58,703 nt of DNA from positions 1 through 58,703 of the forward strand of contig NZ_LNTD01000229.1 in assembly GCF_001462455.1 (NCBI RefSeq), read 5' to 3'. Source of the stretch: Cellulomonas sp. B6. GTDB taxonomy: Bacteria; Actinomycetota; Actinomycetes; Actinomycetales; Cellulomonadaceae. Of the stretch, positions 9,227 through 17,046 are shown piece after piece. Positions within the stretch are counted from its first letter, which is position 1. Each line of letters starts with the position of its first letter. The translations under genes and the position numbers were made by a program. A model generated the notes under the pieces. It searched no databases, had not been told where the DNA came from, and was given only the letters and a program-made list of their open reading frames with translations.

Positions 9227-9267
9227 CGAGGCACGCCCTCGCCCCACCCGGACCTCCTGGAGGCCCC

Positions 9268-11826
9268 ATGGACCCCCGTCATCTCGTCGTCGTCGGCGGC
9301 GGCATGGTCGCCCAGCGCCTCGTCGAGGCCCTGCGCGACCGTGACACCGCCGGCACGTGGCGCGTCACGGTCCTCGCCGAGGAGCCGCGCCGCCCCTACG
9401 ACCGCGTCGCGCTCACGAGCTACTTCGCGGGCCGCACCCCCGACGACCTCGCGCTCGGCGACGCCGCGCTGTGGGACGACCCGCTCGTCACGCTCGTGCG
9501 CGGCGACGCCGTCACCGTCGTCGACCGCGCGGCCCGGACCGTCACGGCCGCCTCGGGCCGCACCTACGCCTACGACCACCTGGTCCTCGCGACGGGGTCG
9601 TCGGCGTGGGTGCCGCCCCTGGAGGGTGCCGACCTCGAGGGCGTGTTCGTGTACCGCACGCTCGACGACGTCGCGGCCCTGCGCGGCCACGTCACGCGCC
9701 TGGCCGAGCAGCGGCCCGTGCGCGGGGTCGTGCTCGGCGGCGGTCTGCTGGGCCTGGAGGCCGCGGGCGCCCTGGACGCGCTCGGCGCCCGCGCGACCGT
9801 GCTGCAGGTCGACACGCACCTCATGTCCGCGCAGGTCGACCTCGGTGGCGGCGAGGCGCTGCGGCGGCTGATCAACCGGCTCGGCATCGGCGTGCGCACG
9901 CAGGCCAGGACGACGCGTGTGCTGCCGCACCGTCGCGGGGGCGTCGGCCGCGTCGAGCTCGCCGACGGCACGCGGCTCGACGCCGACGTCGTGGTCGTGG
10001 CGGCGGGCGTGCGTCCGCGCGACGAGCTCGCGCGCACCAGCGGCCTCGAGATCGGCCCGCGCGGCGGCGTGGTCGTCGACGACACGTGCCTCACGGCCGA
10101 CCCGCACGTCTCGGCGGTCGGTGAGGTCGCGTGCATCCAGGGCGTGTGCATCGGGCTCGTCGCGCCCGGGTACACGATGGCCGAGGTGACGGTCGACCGG
10201 CTGCTCGGCGGCCGGGCCGCGTACCCCGGTGCCGACACCGCGACCAAGCTCAAGCTCGCGGGTGTCGACGTCGCGAGCTTCGGCGACGCGTTCGCCCGCA
10301 CGCCGGGCGCGCTCGAGGTCGTGTGGGCCGACCCGGTCGCGGGCGTCTACAAGAAGCTCGTGGTGTCCGACGACGCCCGCACGCTCCTGGGGGGCGTGCT
10401 CGTCGGCGACGCGAGCGCCTACGCGAGCCTGCGCCCCATGGTCGGCCGCGAGCTGCCCGGCGACCCGGGCGCGTTCCTGCTGCCCGCCGGGGGAGCTGGC
10501 GCACCCGACCTCGAGCTGCCCGACGAGGCCACGGTCTGCTCGTGCAACAACGTCACCGCCGGGTCGATCCGGCACGCCGTGACCGACGAGGGCTGCCACG
10601 ACCTCGGCGCCGTCAAGGCGTGCACGCGCGCCGGCACCAGCTGCGGGTCCTGCCTGCCGCTGGTCAAGAAGCTCGTGACCACCGAGCTCGCGGCTCTCGG
10701 CGTGAGCGTCAGCACCGCGCTGTGCGAGCACTTCGCGCTGTCGCGGGCCCAGCTCTACGACGCCGTGCGCGTCGCCGGCCTACGGACCTTCACCGAGGTC
10801 GTCGAGCGGTTCGGCACGCACGGGCGCGGCTGCGACCTCTGCCGCCCCGCGGTCGCGTCGATCCTCGCGACCACGGCCCCCGCGCACGTGCTCGACGGCG
10901 AGCGCGCGGCCCTGCAGGACACCAACGACCACGTCATGGCGAACCTGCAGAAGGACGGGTCGTACTCGGTGGTGCCGCGCATGCCCGGCGGCGAGGTCAC
11001 GCCCGAGGGGCTCATCGTGGTCGGCGAGGTCGCGCGCGACTTCGGGCTCTACACCAAGGTCACGGGCGGCCAGCGCATCGACATGTTCGGCGCGCGCATC
11101 GACCAGCTCCCGCTGATCTGGCGGCGGCTGGTCGACGCGGGCTTCGAGTCCGGGCACGCGTACGGCAAGTCGCTGCGCACCGTGAAGTCGTGCGTCGGGT
11201 CGACGTGGTGCCGGTTCGGCGTGCAGGACTCCGCGGCGCTCGCGGTCATGCTCGAGCTGCGCTACCGCGGCCTGCGCTCGCCGCACAAGATCAAGCTCGG
11301 CGTCTCGGGCTGCGCGCGCGAGTGCGCCGAGGCCCGCGGCAAGGACGTCGGCGTCATCGCGACCGACAAGGGCTGGAACGTGTACGTCGGCGGCAACGGC
11401 GGCTTCACGCCCCGCCACGCGCGTCTGCTCGCCGAGGACCTCGACACCGAGGCGCTCGTGCGGACCATCGACCGCTTCCTGCTCTACTACGTGCGCACGG
11501 CCGACCGCCTGCAGCGCACCGCGCCGTGGATCGAGGAGGTCGAGGGCGGCCTCGAGGGCGTGCGTGCCGTCGTCATGGACGACGCGCTGGGCATCTGCGC
11601 CGACCTGGACGCGCAGATGGACGAGCACGTCGCGCAGTACGAGGACGAGTGGCGCGCGACGCTCGACGACCCCGAGAAGCTCCGGCGGTTCGCGTCGTTC
11701 GTCAACGCCCCCGACGTGGCCGACCCGTCCCTGGCGTACGTGCCCGAGCGCGGCCAGGTCCGCCCCGCCACCGCCGACGAGCGCGCCGTGCTCGTCGCCG
11801 GCACCACCCTGGAGGTCCGCTCGTGA
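9268..11826 (+). CDS. nirB: Assimilatory nitrite reductase large subunit NirB
   Basis: An 852-residue cytoplasmic NAD(P)H-dependent nitrite reductase large subunit that reduces nitrite to ammonium with six electrons. The order is FAD/NAD(P)H-binding Rossmann folds (VVVGGGMVAQRL at about 6-17), a BFD-like 2Fe-2S domain (C424, C426, C452, C459, C462 region), then ferredoxin-like and siroheme/4Fe-4S halves with C642, C648, C682 and C686 in the KSCVGSTWC and SGCARECAE motifs that hold the cluster-siroheme pair. Length matches the family. ATG 9268 has a GGAGG five bases upstream. It is first in a five-gene operon whose next three genes serve siroheme and regulation; the stop overlaps the nirD GTG by 4 bases. 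Confidence 0.96.
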   Translation: MDPRHLVVVGGGMVAQRLVEALRDRDTAGTWRVTVLAEEPRRPYDRVALTSYFAGRTPDDLALGDAALWDDPLVTLVRGDAVTVVDRAARTVTAASGRTYAYDHLVLATGSSAWVPPLEGADLEGVFVYRTLDDVAALRGHVTRLAEQRPVRGVVLGGGLLGLEAAGALDALGARATVLQVDTHLMSAQVDLGGGEALRRLINRLGIGVRTQARTTRVLPHRRGGVGRVELADGTRLDADVVVVAAGVRPRDELARTSGLEIGPRGGVVVDDTCLTADPHVSAVGEVACIQGVCIGLVAPGYTMAEVTVDRLLGGRAAYPGADTATKLKLAGVDVASFGDAFARTPGALEVVWADPVAGVYKKLVVSDDARTLLGGVLVGDASAYASLRPMVGRELPGDPGAFLLPAGGAGAPDLELPDEATVCSCNNVTAGSIRHAVTDEGCHDLGAVKACTRAGTSCGSCLPLVKKLVTTELAALGVSVSTALCEHFALSRAQLYDAVRVAGLRTFTEVVERFGTHGRGCDLCRPAVASILATTAPAHVLDGERAALQDTNDHVMANLQKDGSYSVVPRMPGGEVTPEGLIVVGEVARDFGLYTKVTGGQRIDMFGARIDQLPLIWRRLVDAGFESGHAYGKSLRTVKSCVGSTWCRFGVQDSAALAVMLELRYRGLRSPHKIKLGVSGCARECAEARGKDVGVIATDKGWNVYVGGNGGFTPRHARLLAEDLDTEALVRTIDRFLLYYVRTADRLQRTAPWIEEVEGGLEGVRAVVMDDALGICADLDAQMDEHVAQYEDEWRATLDDPEKLRRFASFVNAPDVADPSLAYVPERGQVRPATADERAVLVAGTTLEVRS

Positions 11827-12242
11827 CGACGCTCGACGCCCCCACGACCACGTGGCTGACCGTGTGCCGGCTCGCGGACCTCGCACCCGAGCGCGGTGCC
11901 GCGGCGCTCGTGCCCGACCGGGTGGACGGTGCACCGACGCTCACGCAGGTCGCGGTGTTCCGGCTGCTCGACGACACGGTGCACGCCGTGCAGCAGCACG
12001 ACCCGTTCAGCGACGCGCACGTCCTGGCCCGCGGGATCGTCGGGACGCGCCGCGTCGACGACGCCGACGTGCCGACCGTCGCCTCGCCCATGTACAAGCA
12101 GGTGTTCGACCTGCGCACGGGTGCGTGCCTCGACGTCGCGGGCAAGACGCCGGTCGCGGGGCACGGCGCGGACCTGCGGACGTGGGGCGTGCGCGTCGTC
12201 GACGGCGACGTGCAGCTCGCGGTGCTCGGCGGTGCGGGGTGA
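11823..12242 (+). CDS. nirD: Nitrite reductase small subunit NirD
   Basis: A 139-residue Rieske-fold small subunit that pairs with NirB. The fold is recognisable (about residues 10-130), but the Rieske cluster ligands are absent: the first ligand pair position reads QQHDPFS and the second PMYKQVF. This loss is normal for NirD, whose role is structural. GTG 11823 overlaps the nirB stop by 4 bases and the next GTG overlaps this stop by 4 bases, so the operon is tightly coupled. No independent promoter is visible. Confidence 0.92.
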   Translation: MTTLDAPTTTWLTVCRLADLAPERGAAALVPDRVDGAPTLTQVAVFRLLDDTVHAVQQHDPFSDAHVLARGIVGTRRVDDADVPTVASPMYKQVFDLRTGACLDVAGKTPVAGHGADLRTWGVRVVDGDVQLAVLGGAG

Positions 12243-13528
12243 CGGCGCTGCTGGGAATCGAGCTCGCGGGTCGCGCCGTGCTCGTCGTCGGTGGGGGACC
12301 GGTCGCGGCACGACGCGCGCAGGCGCTGGCCGACGAGGGCGCGCTCGTGCACGTCGTCGCGCCGCACGTGTGCGAGCCCCTCGCCGACCTGGTCGTCGCG
12401 GGCCGCGCCCGCTGGTCCGACCGCGAGGTCGTCGAGACCGACCTCGACGACGTGTGGCTCGTGCACACCGCGACGGGCGAGCGTGCGGCGGACGCCGCGG
12501 TCGTCGCGTGGGCCACCGCCCGGCGGGTGTTCTGCGTCGACGCCGGCGGTCCGCGCCGCGCGGCCGCGGGCACGGCCCGCACGCCCGCCACCACGCGCAC
12601 GGGTGACGTGCTCGTCGGCGTCGTGTCGGCCGTCGGCGCCGACCCGCGGCGCAGCGTCGAGGTGCGCGACCGGCTCGTCGCGCACCTGCACGCCGGCGAG
12701 GTCGACCTGCGCCGGCGCCGTCGCGGCGCGGGCCGGGGCCGCGTCGTGCTCGTCGGCGGGGGACCGGGCGACGTCGACCTGCTCACGGTCGCCGGACACC
12801 GCGCCCTCGCCGAGGCGGACGTCGTGGTCGCCGACCGCCTCGGCCCGACCGACGTGCTCGACCAGCTGCCCGCCGACGTGGAGGTCGTCGACGTCGGCAA
12901 GTCGCCCGGGCACCACCCCGTGCCGCAGGACGAGATCAACCGGGTCCTCATCGAGCACGCGCAGCGCGGGCGTGTCGTCGTGCGACTCAAGGGCGGGGAC
13001 CCGTTCGTCTACGGCCGCGGCGGCGAGGAGGTGCTCGCGTGCCGCGCCGCGGGCGTGCCGGTGAGCGTCGTGCCGGGTGTCAGCAGCGCGTTCGCTGCCG
13101 CCGCGGCGGCCGGGGTGCCGCTGACGCACCGCGGCGTCGTGGGCGCGGTGCACGTCATGAACGGCACCGACGGCTGGTCGGCCGCCGCGCTCACGGGCCT
13201 GCGTGACCGCTCGTGCACCGTCGTCGTGCTCATGGGCGTGGCCGCGCTGCCCGGGCTGGTGCGCGACGCGCTGGCCGGTGGCGTCGACCCCGACGTGCCC
13301 GTCGCGGTGGTCGAGCGCGCGACGCTGCCCGACCAGCGCGTGACGCGCGCGCCGCTGCACGAGGTCGCGGCTGTCGCGGCCGCGCGCGGCGTGCGCGCGC
13401 CGGCCGTGGTCGTCGTCGGTCACGTCGCGGCGCCCGACCTGCTGACGCCCACGGCGGCGGACCCCGCACCGGAGCTCGTGGACGAGGTGGACGCCACGCC
13501 CCCGGCGCCGGTGACAATGGACGCGTGA
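12239..13528 (+). CDS. CysG-like precorrin-2 dehydrogenase / uroporphyrinogen-III methyltransferase
   Basis: A 429-residue two-domain siroheme enzyme. Residues 1 to about 155 are a precorrin-2 dehydrogenase Rossmann domain (VLVVGGGPVAARRA). From about 165 the SUMT/CobA methyltransferase follows, with VLVGGGPGDVDLLT near 170 and the signature VVRLKGGDPFVYGRGGEE near 245-265. It should methylate uroporphyrinogen III at C2 and C7 with SAM and oxidise the product to sirohydrochlorin; iron insertion is left to the CbiX-type protein two genes on. The N-terminal domain is shorter than in enterobacterial CysG and probably lacks chelatase activity, which fits a separate chelatase. It overlaps both neighbours by 4 bases. 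It supplies the siroheme needed by NirB. Confidence 0.9.
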   Translation: MTALLGIELAGRAVLVVGGGPVAARRAQALADEGALVHVVAPHVCEPLADLVVAGRARWSDREVVETDLDDVWLVHTATGERAADAAVVAWATARRVFCVDAGGPRRAAAGTARTPATTRTGDVLVGVVSAVGADPRRSVEVRDRLVAHLHAGEVDLRRRRRGAGRGRVVLVGGGPGDVDLLTVAGHRALAEADVVVADRLGPTDVLDQLPADVEVVDVGKSPGHHPVPQDEINRVLIEHAQRGRVVVRLKGGDPFVYGRGGEEVLACRAAGVPVSVVPGVSSAFAAAAAAGVPLTHRGVVGAVHVMNGTDGWSAAALTGLRDRSCTVVVLMGVAALPGLVRDALAGGVDPDVPVAVVERATLPDQRVTRAPLHEVAAVAAARGVRAPAVVVVGHVAAPDLLTPTAADPAPELVDEVDATPPAPVTMDA

Positions 13529-14646
13529 GCGCACAGATGATCGACCAGACCCTGGCCGGTTGCGTCGTGCTCGTCACGGCCGACCGGCGCTCCTCCGAGC
13601 TGCGGGCCGCGCTCGAGCGGCGCGGCGCGAGCGTGCGGCACGCGGCCGCGCTCGGCATGGTGCCGCACACCGACGACGCGCTGCTGCTCGAGCGCACGCG
13701 CAGCGTGCTCGCCGAGCCGCCCGACACCGTCGTCGTCACGACCGGCATCGGCTTCCGCGGCTGGATCGAGGCGGCGGACGCCGCGGGTGTCGCCGACCGT
13801 CTGCTCGAGGTGCTCGCGGGCACCCGGATCGTCGCGCGCGGCCCCAAGGCGCGAGGGGCGATCCAGGCCGCCGGGCTGAGCGCCGACTGGGTCGCCGAGT
13901 CCGAGACGAGCGCCGAGATCGCCGAGACGCTCCTTGACGAGGGCGTCGCGGGCCGTGACATCGTCATCCAGCACCATGGCGCCGGTGCCGACGGCCTCGA
14001 CGAGGCGTTCGCGCTGGCCGGGGCGCGCGTGCGCAGCCTCGTCGTGTACCGGTGGGGGCCGCCGCCCGACCCCGCGCTGGTGCGGGACTCGACGCGCGCG
14101 GTCGCCGACGGCGAGGTCGACGCCGTGGTCTTCACCTCGGCGCCCGGCGCGGCGGCGTGGCTCGACGCCGCGCGCGACGCCGGCGCGCTCGACGACGTGC
14201 TGGGCCGGCACCGCACGGGCGCGGTGGTGTTCGCGGCCGTAGGTCCGGTGACCGCCAAACCGCTGCAGGAGGCCGGCATCGAGCCGCTCGTGCCCGACCG
14301 CGGCCGCCTCGGCTCGCTCGTGCGCGCGGTCGTCACGCATTACGGCGGCATCGAGGCCCTCGACACGGTCGCCGGCCCGCTGCGCGTGCACCGCGCGGCC
14401 GCCGTGCTCGACGGTCGCGTGCTGCCGCTGTCGCGCACGGGCCTGGAGGTGCTGCGGCTGCTCGCGCACGCACGCGGCTCGGTCGTCCCGCGCGACCAGG
14501 TGCTCGCGGCGCTGCCGGGCGACTCGTCCGACCCGCACGCGGCCGAGGTCGCGATCGCGCGGCTGCGCGACGCGAGCGGCAGCCGCGCCCTCGTGCGCAC
14601 CGTCGTCAAGCGCGGGTACCGCCTCGAGCTTCAGGAGCAGTCATGA
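13525..14646 (+). CDS. HemD-like / winged-helix regulator, NnaR type
   Basis: A 373-residue protein in two parts. Residues 1 to about 270 have the uroporphyrinogen-III synthase (HemD) fold (VVTTGIGFRGW, VVFTSAPGAAAW). About 290-373 form an OmpR-type winged helix (LSRTGLEVLRLLAHARG, then VRTVVKRGYRLEL). This architecture matches NnaR of Streptomyces and its mycobacterial relatives, reported to act with GlnR on nitrate/nitrite assimilation genes. Its place inside the nirBD-siroheme operon supports the same role here, and the likely targets are the matched narK and nirB promoters. It may also act in tetrapyrrole synthesis as a true HemD. GTG 13525 overlaps the previous stop by 4 bases; a later ATG at 13537 is possible. 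Confidence 0.85.
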   Translation: MSAQMIDQTLAGCVVLVTADRRSSELRAALERRGASVRHAAALGMVPHTDDALLLERTRSVLAEPPDTVVVTTGIGFRGWIEAADAAGVADRLLEVLAGTRIVARGPKARGAIQAAGLSADWVAESETSAEIAETLLDEGVAGRDIVIQHHGAGADGLDEAFALAGARVRSLVVYRWGPPPDPALVRDSTRAVADGEVDAVVFTSAPGAAAWLDAARDAGALDDVLGRHRTGAVVFAAVGPVTAKPLQEAGIEPLVPDRGRLGSLVRAVVTHYGGIEALDTVAGPLRVHRAAAVLDGRVLPLSRTGLEVLRLLAHARGSVVPRDQVLAALPGDSSDPHAAEVAIARLRDASGSRALVRTVVKRGYRLELQEQS

Positions 14647-15380
14647 CCACCACCCCCGCGCCCGTGCTCGTCGGCTGCTCGCACGGCACCGACAGCCACG
14701 CGGGCCGCGCCGCGATCGCCTCGATCCTCGTCGACCTGGCGGACCTGCGGCCCGAACTCGACGTGCGCGAGGCGTTCGTCGACGTGCAGCAGCCCGAGCT
14801 GCCCGACGTCGTGGCGGACGCCGTCGTCGACGCCCCGACGGTCGTGGTGCCGCTGCTGCTGTCGACGGGCTTCCACGTGAAGACCGACGTCGCCGAGGCC
14901 GTCGACCGCGCCGGTGCCGCCGCGGGCCGGCCGATGGGTCCCGACCCGCGTCTCGTGGAGATCCTCGCCGACCGGCTCGCGGCCGCGGGGCTGCGCGACG
15001 ACGACGCGGTCGTCGTCGCGGCGGCCGGGTCGAGCGACCCCGAGGCCGCGACCGCGGTGCGCGAGGTCGTCGCGGGCCTGGCCGAGCGGCTGGGTCGACC
15101 CGTGACGGTCGGGTACGGCGCGGGCGCGCACCCGCGCGTGCCCGTCGCGATCGCCGACGCGCGCACCACACTGGCCCCGGGCGGGCGCGTCGTCGTGGCG
15201 TCGTACCTGCTGGCTCCCGGCTTCTTCCTCGACCGTGTGCGCGAGGCCGGCGCCGACGTCGTGGCGGCGCCGCTGGCACCGGACGTGCGGCTGGCGCAGA
15301 TCGCGCTCGACCGGTTCGACGAGGTCAGCGCGCAGGCGTCGGCGACGTGGGTGCCGAGCGCGTCGCGCGCGGGAGCGTGA
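14643..15380 (+). CDS. Sirohydrochlorin ferrochelatase, CbiX/SirB family
   Basis: A 245-residue chelatase-family protein. GCSHGT near residue 12 includes H14, the metal-handling histidine of CbiX, and the protein has the usual two-lobe length (ALLLSTGFHVKTD-like second-lobe entry near 77-87, VVVASYLLAPGFF near 185). It should insert iron into sirohydrochlorin to finish siroheme for NirB. ATG 14643 overlaps the preceding stop by 4 bases, so it is the last gene of the nirB operon. Cobalt chelation is an alternative in the family, but the operon context favours iron. Downstream, CCGGTGC (15414-15420) can pair with GCACCGG (15441-15447) as a weak terminator. Confidence 0.88.
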   Translation: MTTTPAPVLVGCSHGTDSHAGRAAIASILVDLADLRPELDVREAFVDVQQPELPDVVADAVVDAPTVVVPLLLSTGFHVKTDVAEAVDRAGAAAGRPMGPDPRLVEILADRLAAAGLRDDDAVVVAAAGSSDPEAATAVREVVAGLAERLGRPVTVGYGAGAHPRVPVAIADARTTLAPGGRVVVASYLLAPGFFLDRVREAGADVVAAPLAPDVRLAQIALDRFDEVSAQASATWVPSASRAGA

Positions 15381-15484
15381 GCAGCGCCGACGCGACGAGG
15401 CACCTCACGAGTCCCGGTGCTCGATCTCGCCGGATCCGGGGCACCGGCGTGCACGCCGCACCGCCCGGTGTGACGGTGGACGGC

Positions 15485-15652
15485 ATGAGCGAGCAGACCA
15501 CGGGCTACGACCCCGCGCAGGACCCGGACGCCGACCCCGCCAGCCTCAACCCGCGCACGGGATCGCAGGCCGCCGGCGGTGACGAGCAGGACGTCGACAC
15601 CGACGCCGAGCCCGCCAACCTCAACCCGCGCGGCACCGAGGGCGAGGTCTGA
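15485..15652 (+). CDS. Very small acidic protein with a duplicated NLNPR-type motif, unknown function
   Basis: A 55-residue protein, strongly acidic and rich in Asp, Glu, Pro and Asn, with no hydrophobic segment. It contains the motif twice: DADPASLNPRTG and DAEPANLNPRGT. I do not recognise a family. ATG 15485 is chosen as the nearest start; GTG 15470 is in frame upstream. No strong ribosome-binding site was seen. The gene lies between the siroheme operon and a glycosyltransferase, both on the same strand. The duplicated motif with conserved Leu-Asn-Pro-Arg argues that it is translated. Confidence 0.55.
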   Translation: MSEQTTGYDPAQDPDADPASLNPRTGSQAAGGDEQDVDTDAEPANLNPRGTEGEV

Positions 15653-15660
15653 GCGGTCCG

Positions 15661-16398
15661 GTGCCGCGTCGGACGCCCGTCGTGTCGGTCGTCGTGCCCG
15701 TGCGGGACGACGCCGCGCACCTCGACGCGTGCCTGCATCTGCTCGCCGCGCAGACCCGCCCGCCGGACGAGGTGGTCGTGGTCGACAACGCGTCGAGCGA
15801 CGCGAGCGCGCAGGTCGCGCACGAGCACGGGGCACGCGTGGTCGTCGAGCCGCGCGTCGGGATCCCCGCCGCGGCCGCAGCGGGGTACGACGCGGCGCGC
15901 GGCGACGTCGTGCTGCGGCTCGACGCCGACTCCCGGCCGGCCTCCGACTGGGTCGAGCGCGCGCTCACGACGCTCGCCGACCCCCGGGTCGACGCGGTGA
16001 CGGGCCACGGCGTGTTCGACCTGCCGGGGCGGCGCGGCGTGGGCCTCGCGCGCGCCTACCTGGGCGCGTACTACGCGCTGGGCCACCTCGGGGCCGGCCA
16101 CCCGGTGCTGTGGGGGTCGTCGATGGCGTTCCGCGCGTCGGTGTGGCGCGCGGCGCGGCACCGCGTGACCCGCACGGGCGACGTGCACGACGACCTCGAC
16201 CTTGCGCTGGCGATCGGGCCGGGTGCGCGCGTCGTCGTCGACCCGGGATGGTCGGTCGGCGTGTCCGCGCGTGCCGTACGCCCCGGGCGGCAGTGGGTGC
16301 CGCGCGTGCGGCGCGCGCTCACGACGCTCGCGCGGCACTGGCGGCGCGTGCCGCCGTGGCGACGGTGGTTGGACCACCGTCGGTCGAGGTCGGCCTGA
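15661..16398 (+). CDS. Family 2 glycosyltransferase
   Basis: A 245-residue GT-A fold glycosyltransferase. The N-terminus VSVVVPVRDDAAHLDACL and VVVDNASSDAS are typical of GT2, and RLDADSRP near residue 84 supplies the DXD-type metal/nucleotide-sugar site. No clear transmembrane segment is present, so it is probably cytoplasmic or peripheral. The C-terminus is short and basic (ending near RRWLDHRRSRSA). It begins 8 bases after the small acidic gene and may be cotranscribed with it. Donor and acceptor cannot be told from the sequence. Confidence 0.8.
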   Translation: MPRRTPVVSVVVPVRDDAAHLDACLHLLAAQTRPPDEVVVVDNASSDASAQVAHEHGARVVVEPRVGIPAAAAAGYDAARGDVVLRLDADSRPASDWVERALTTLADPRVDAVTGHGVFDLPGRRGVGLARAYLGAYYALGHLGAGHPVLWGSSMAFRASVWRAARHRVTRTGDVHDDLDLALAIGPGARVVVDPGWSVGVSARAVRPGRQWVPRVRRALTTLARHWRRVPPWRRWLDHRRSRSA

Positions 16399-16459
16399 GC
16401 TGTACCGGGTGTGCATCCGCGGGCCGTGCGTGGGGGATCGGCTGCCCCAGGGAACCACG

Positions 16460-16488
16460 AAGGCCCCAGGTCGATGACCTGGGGCCTT
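16460..16488 (-). terminator. Terminator hairpin of the tRNA cluster
   Basis: AAGGCCCCAGG and CCTGGGGCCTT form a perfect 11-bp stem around a 7-base loop, directly downstream of tRNA-Val on the minus strand. It could also stop reading from the glycosyltransferase side. Confidence 0.75.
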
Positions 16489-16490
16489 GC

Positions 16491-16565
16491 TGGTGGGCGA
16501 TACTGGGATCGAACCAGTGACCTCTTCCGTGTCAGGGAAGCGCGCTACCGCTGCGCCAATCGCCC
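16491..16565 (-). tRNA. tRNA-Val (GAC), CCA encoded
   Basis: Read on the minus strand, GGGCGAT pairs with ATCGCCC as the acceptor stem, the anticodon loop CTGACAC gives GAC, and the T arm has GGTTCGATCC. The discriminator is A (16494) and CCA is encoded at 16493-16491. Confidence 0.95.
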
Positions 16566-16580
16566 GCGTGGGGTGCTACG

Positions 16581-16651
16581 AGGTGGAGACGGGATTCGAA
16601 CCCGTGTATACGGCTTTGCAGGCCGCTGCCTCGCCTCTCGGCCACTCCACC
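16581..16651 (-). tRNA. tRNA-Cys (GCA)
   Basis: The acceptor stem GGTGGAG/CTCCACC closes a cloverleaf with anticodon GCA. The discriminator is U, the expected identity base for tRNA-Cys. CCA is not encoded. It is the middle gene of a three-tRNA cluster. Confidence 0.95.
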
Positions 16652-16701
16652 GCTGAGACCGCAGTCCACGACGGCGGTGACGCCGAAGGGGATAGCCTCC
16701 G

Positions 16702-16773
16702 AGCGGACGACGGGATTCGAACCCGCGACCCTCACCTTGGCAAGGTGATGCTCTACCACTGAGCCACGTCCGC
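16702..16773 (-). tRNA. tRNA-Gly (GCC)
   Basis: The acceptor stem GCGGACG/CGTCCGC and anticodon loop TTGCCAA give GCC; the T arm has GGATTCGAACC-type sequence read from the other strand. It is first in the minus-strand Gly-Cys-Val cluster. Confidence 0.95.
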
Positions 16774-16818
16774 ACGCTCAGTCCCGCCGTTTCACCGGCG
16801 TTTCCTGGTGCGTCGAAG

Positions 16819-16849
16819 ACTCTAGACGACAAACTCGGGGAGAGTCCAA
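16819..16849 (-). promoter_or_regulatory. Probable promoter of the tRNA Gly-Cys-Val cluster
   Basis: On the minus strand TTGGAC (16849-16844) and TAGAGT (16824-16819) lie 19 bases apart, about 45 bases before tRNA-Gly. The rest of 16774-17046 shows only this promoter and that of pabB. Confidence 0.45.
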
Positions 16850-17034
16850 CCGGCTCGCTGAGCGCGTCGTCACAGCGTGCCCCCGGCGTGTCCGCGTGAC
16901 GAGCGCGGGGGAGTGTGCTGCCTGTCCGTCCGCAGGTCACCGGGCGTCCGCCGACTCGTCGCGCGTCGCTCACCCGGGCGTCGCTGGAGGACGCCGTGAC
17001 GTGGTCGTGCCGCGGGTCCGGTGCGCCGCGTCGG

Positions 17035-17040
17035 TAGGTT
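17035..17040 (+). promoter_or_regulatory. -10 box of pabB, leaderless type
   Basis: TAGGTT ends 6 bases before GTG 17047. No ribosome-binding site is present, consistent with a leaderless mRNA. Confidence 0.55.
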
Positions 17041-17046
17041 GGGGCC

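Noticed and set aside
13525-14646. Plain uroporphyrinogen-III synthase (hemD) annotation
   Set aside because: The C-terminal winged helix and the location in a nitrite reductase operon fit the NnaR-type regulator better, although enzymatic activity is not excluded.
16491-16773. tRNA cluster as an integration site of a mobile element
   Set aside because: No integrase, no direct repeat of a tRNA end, and the neighbours on both sides are core genes.
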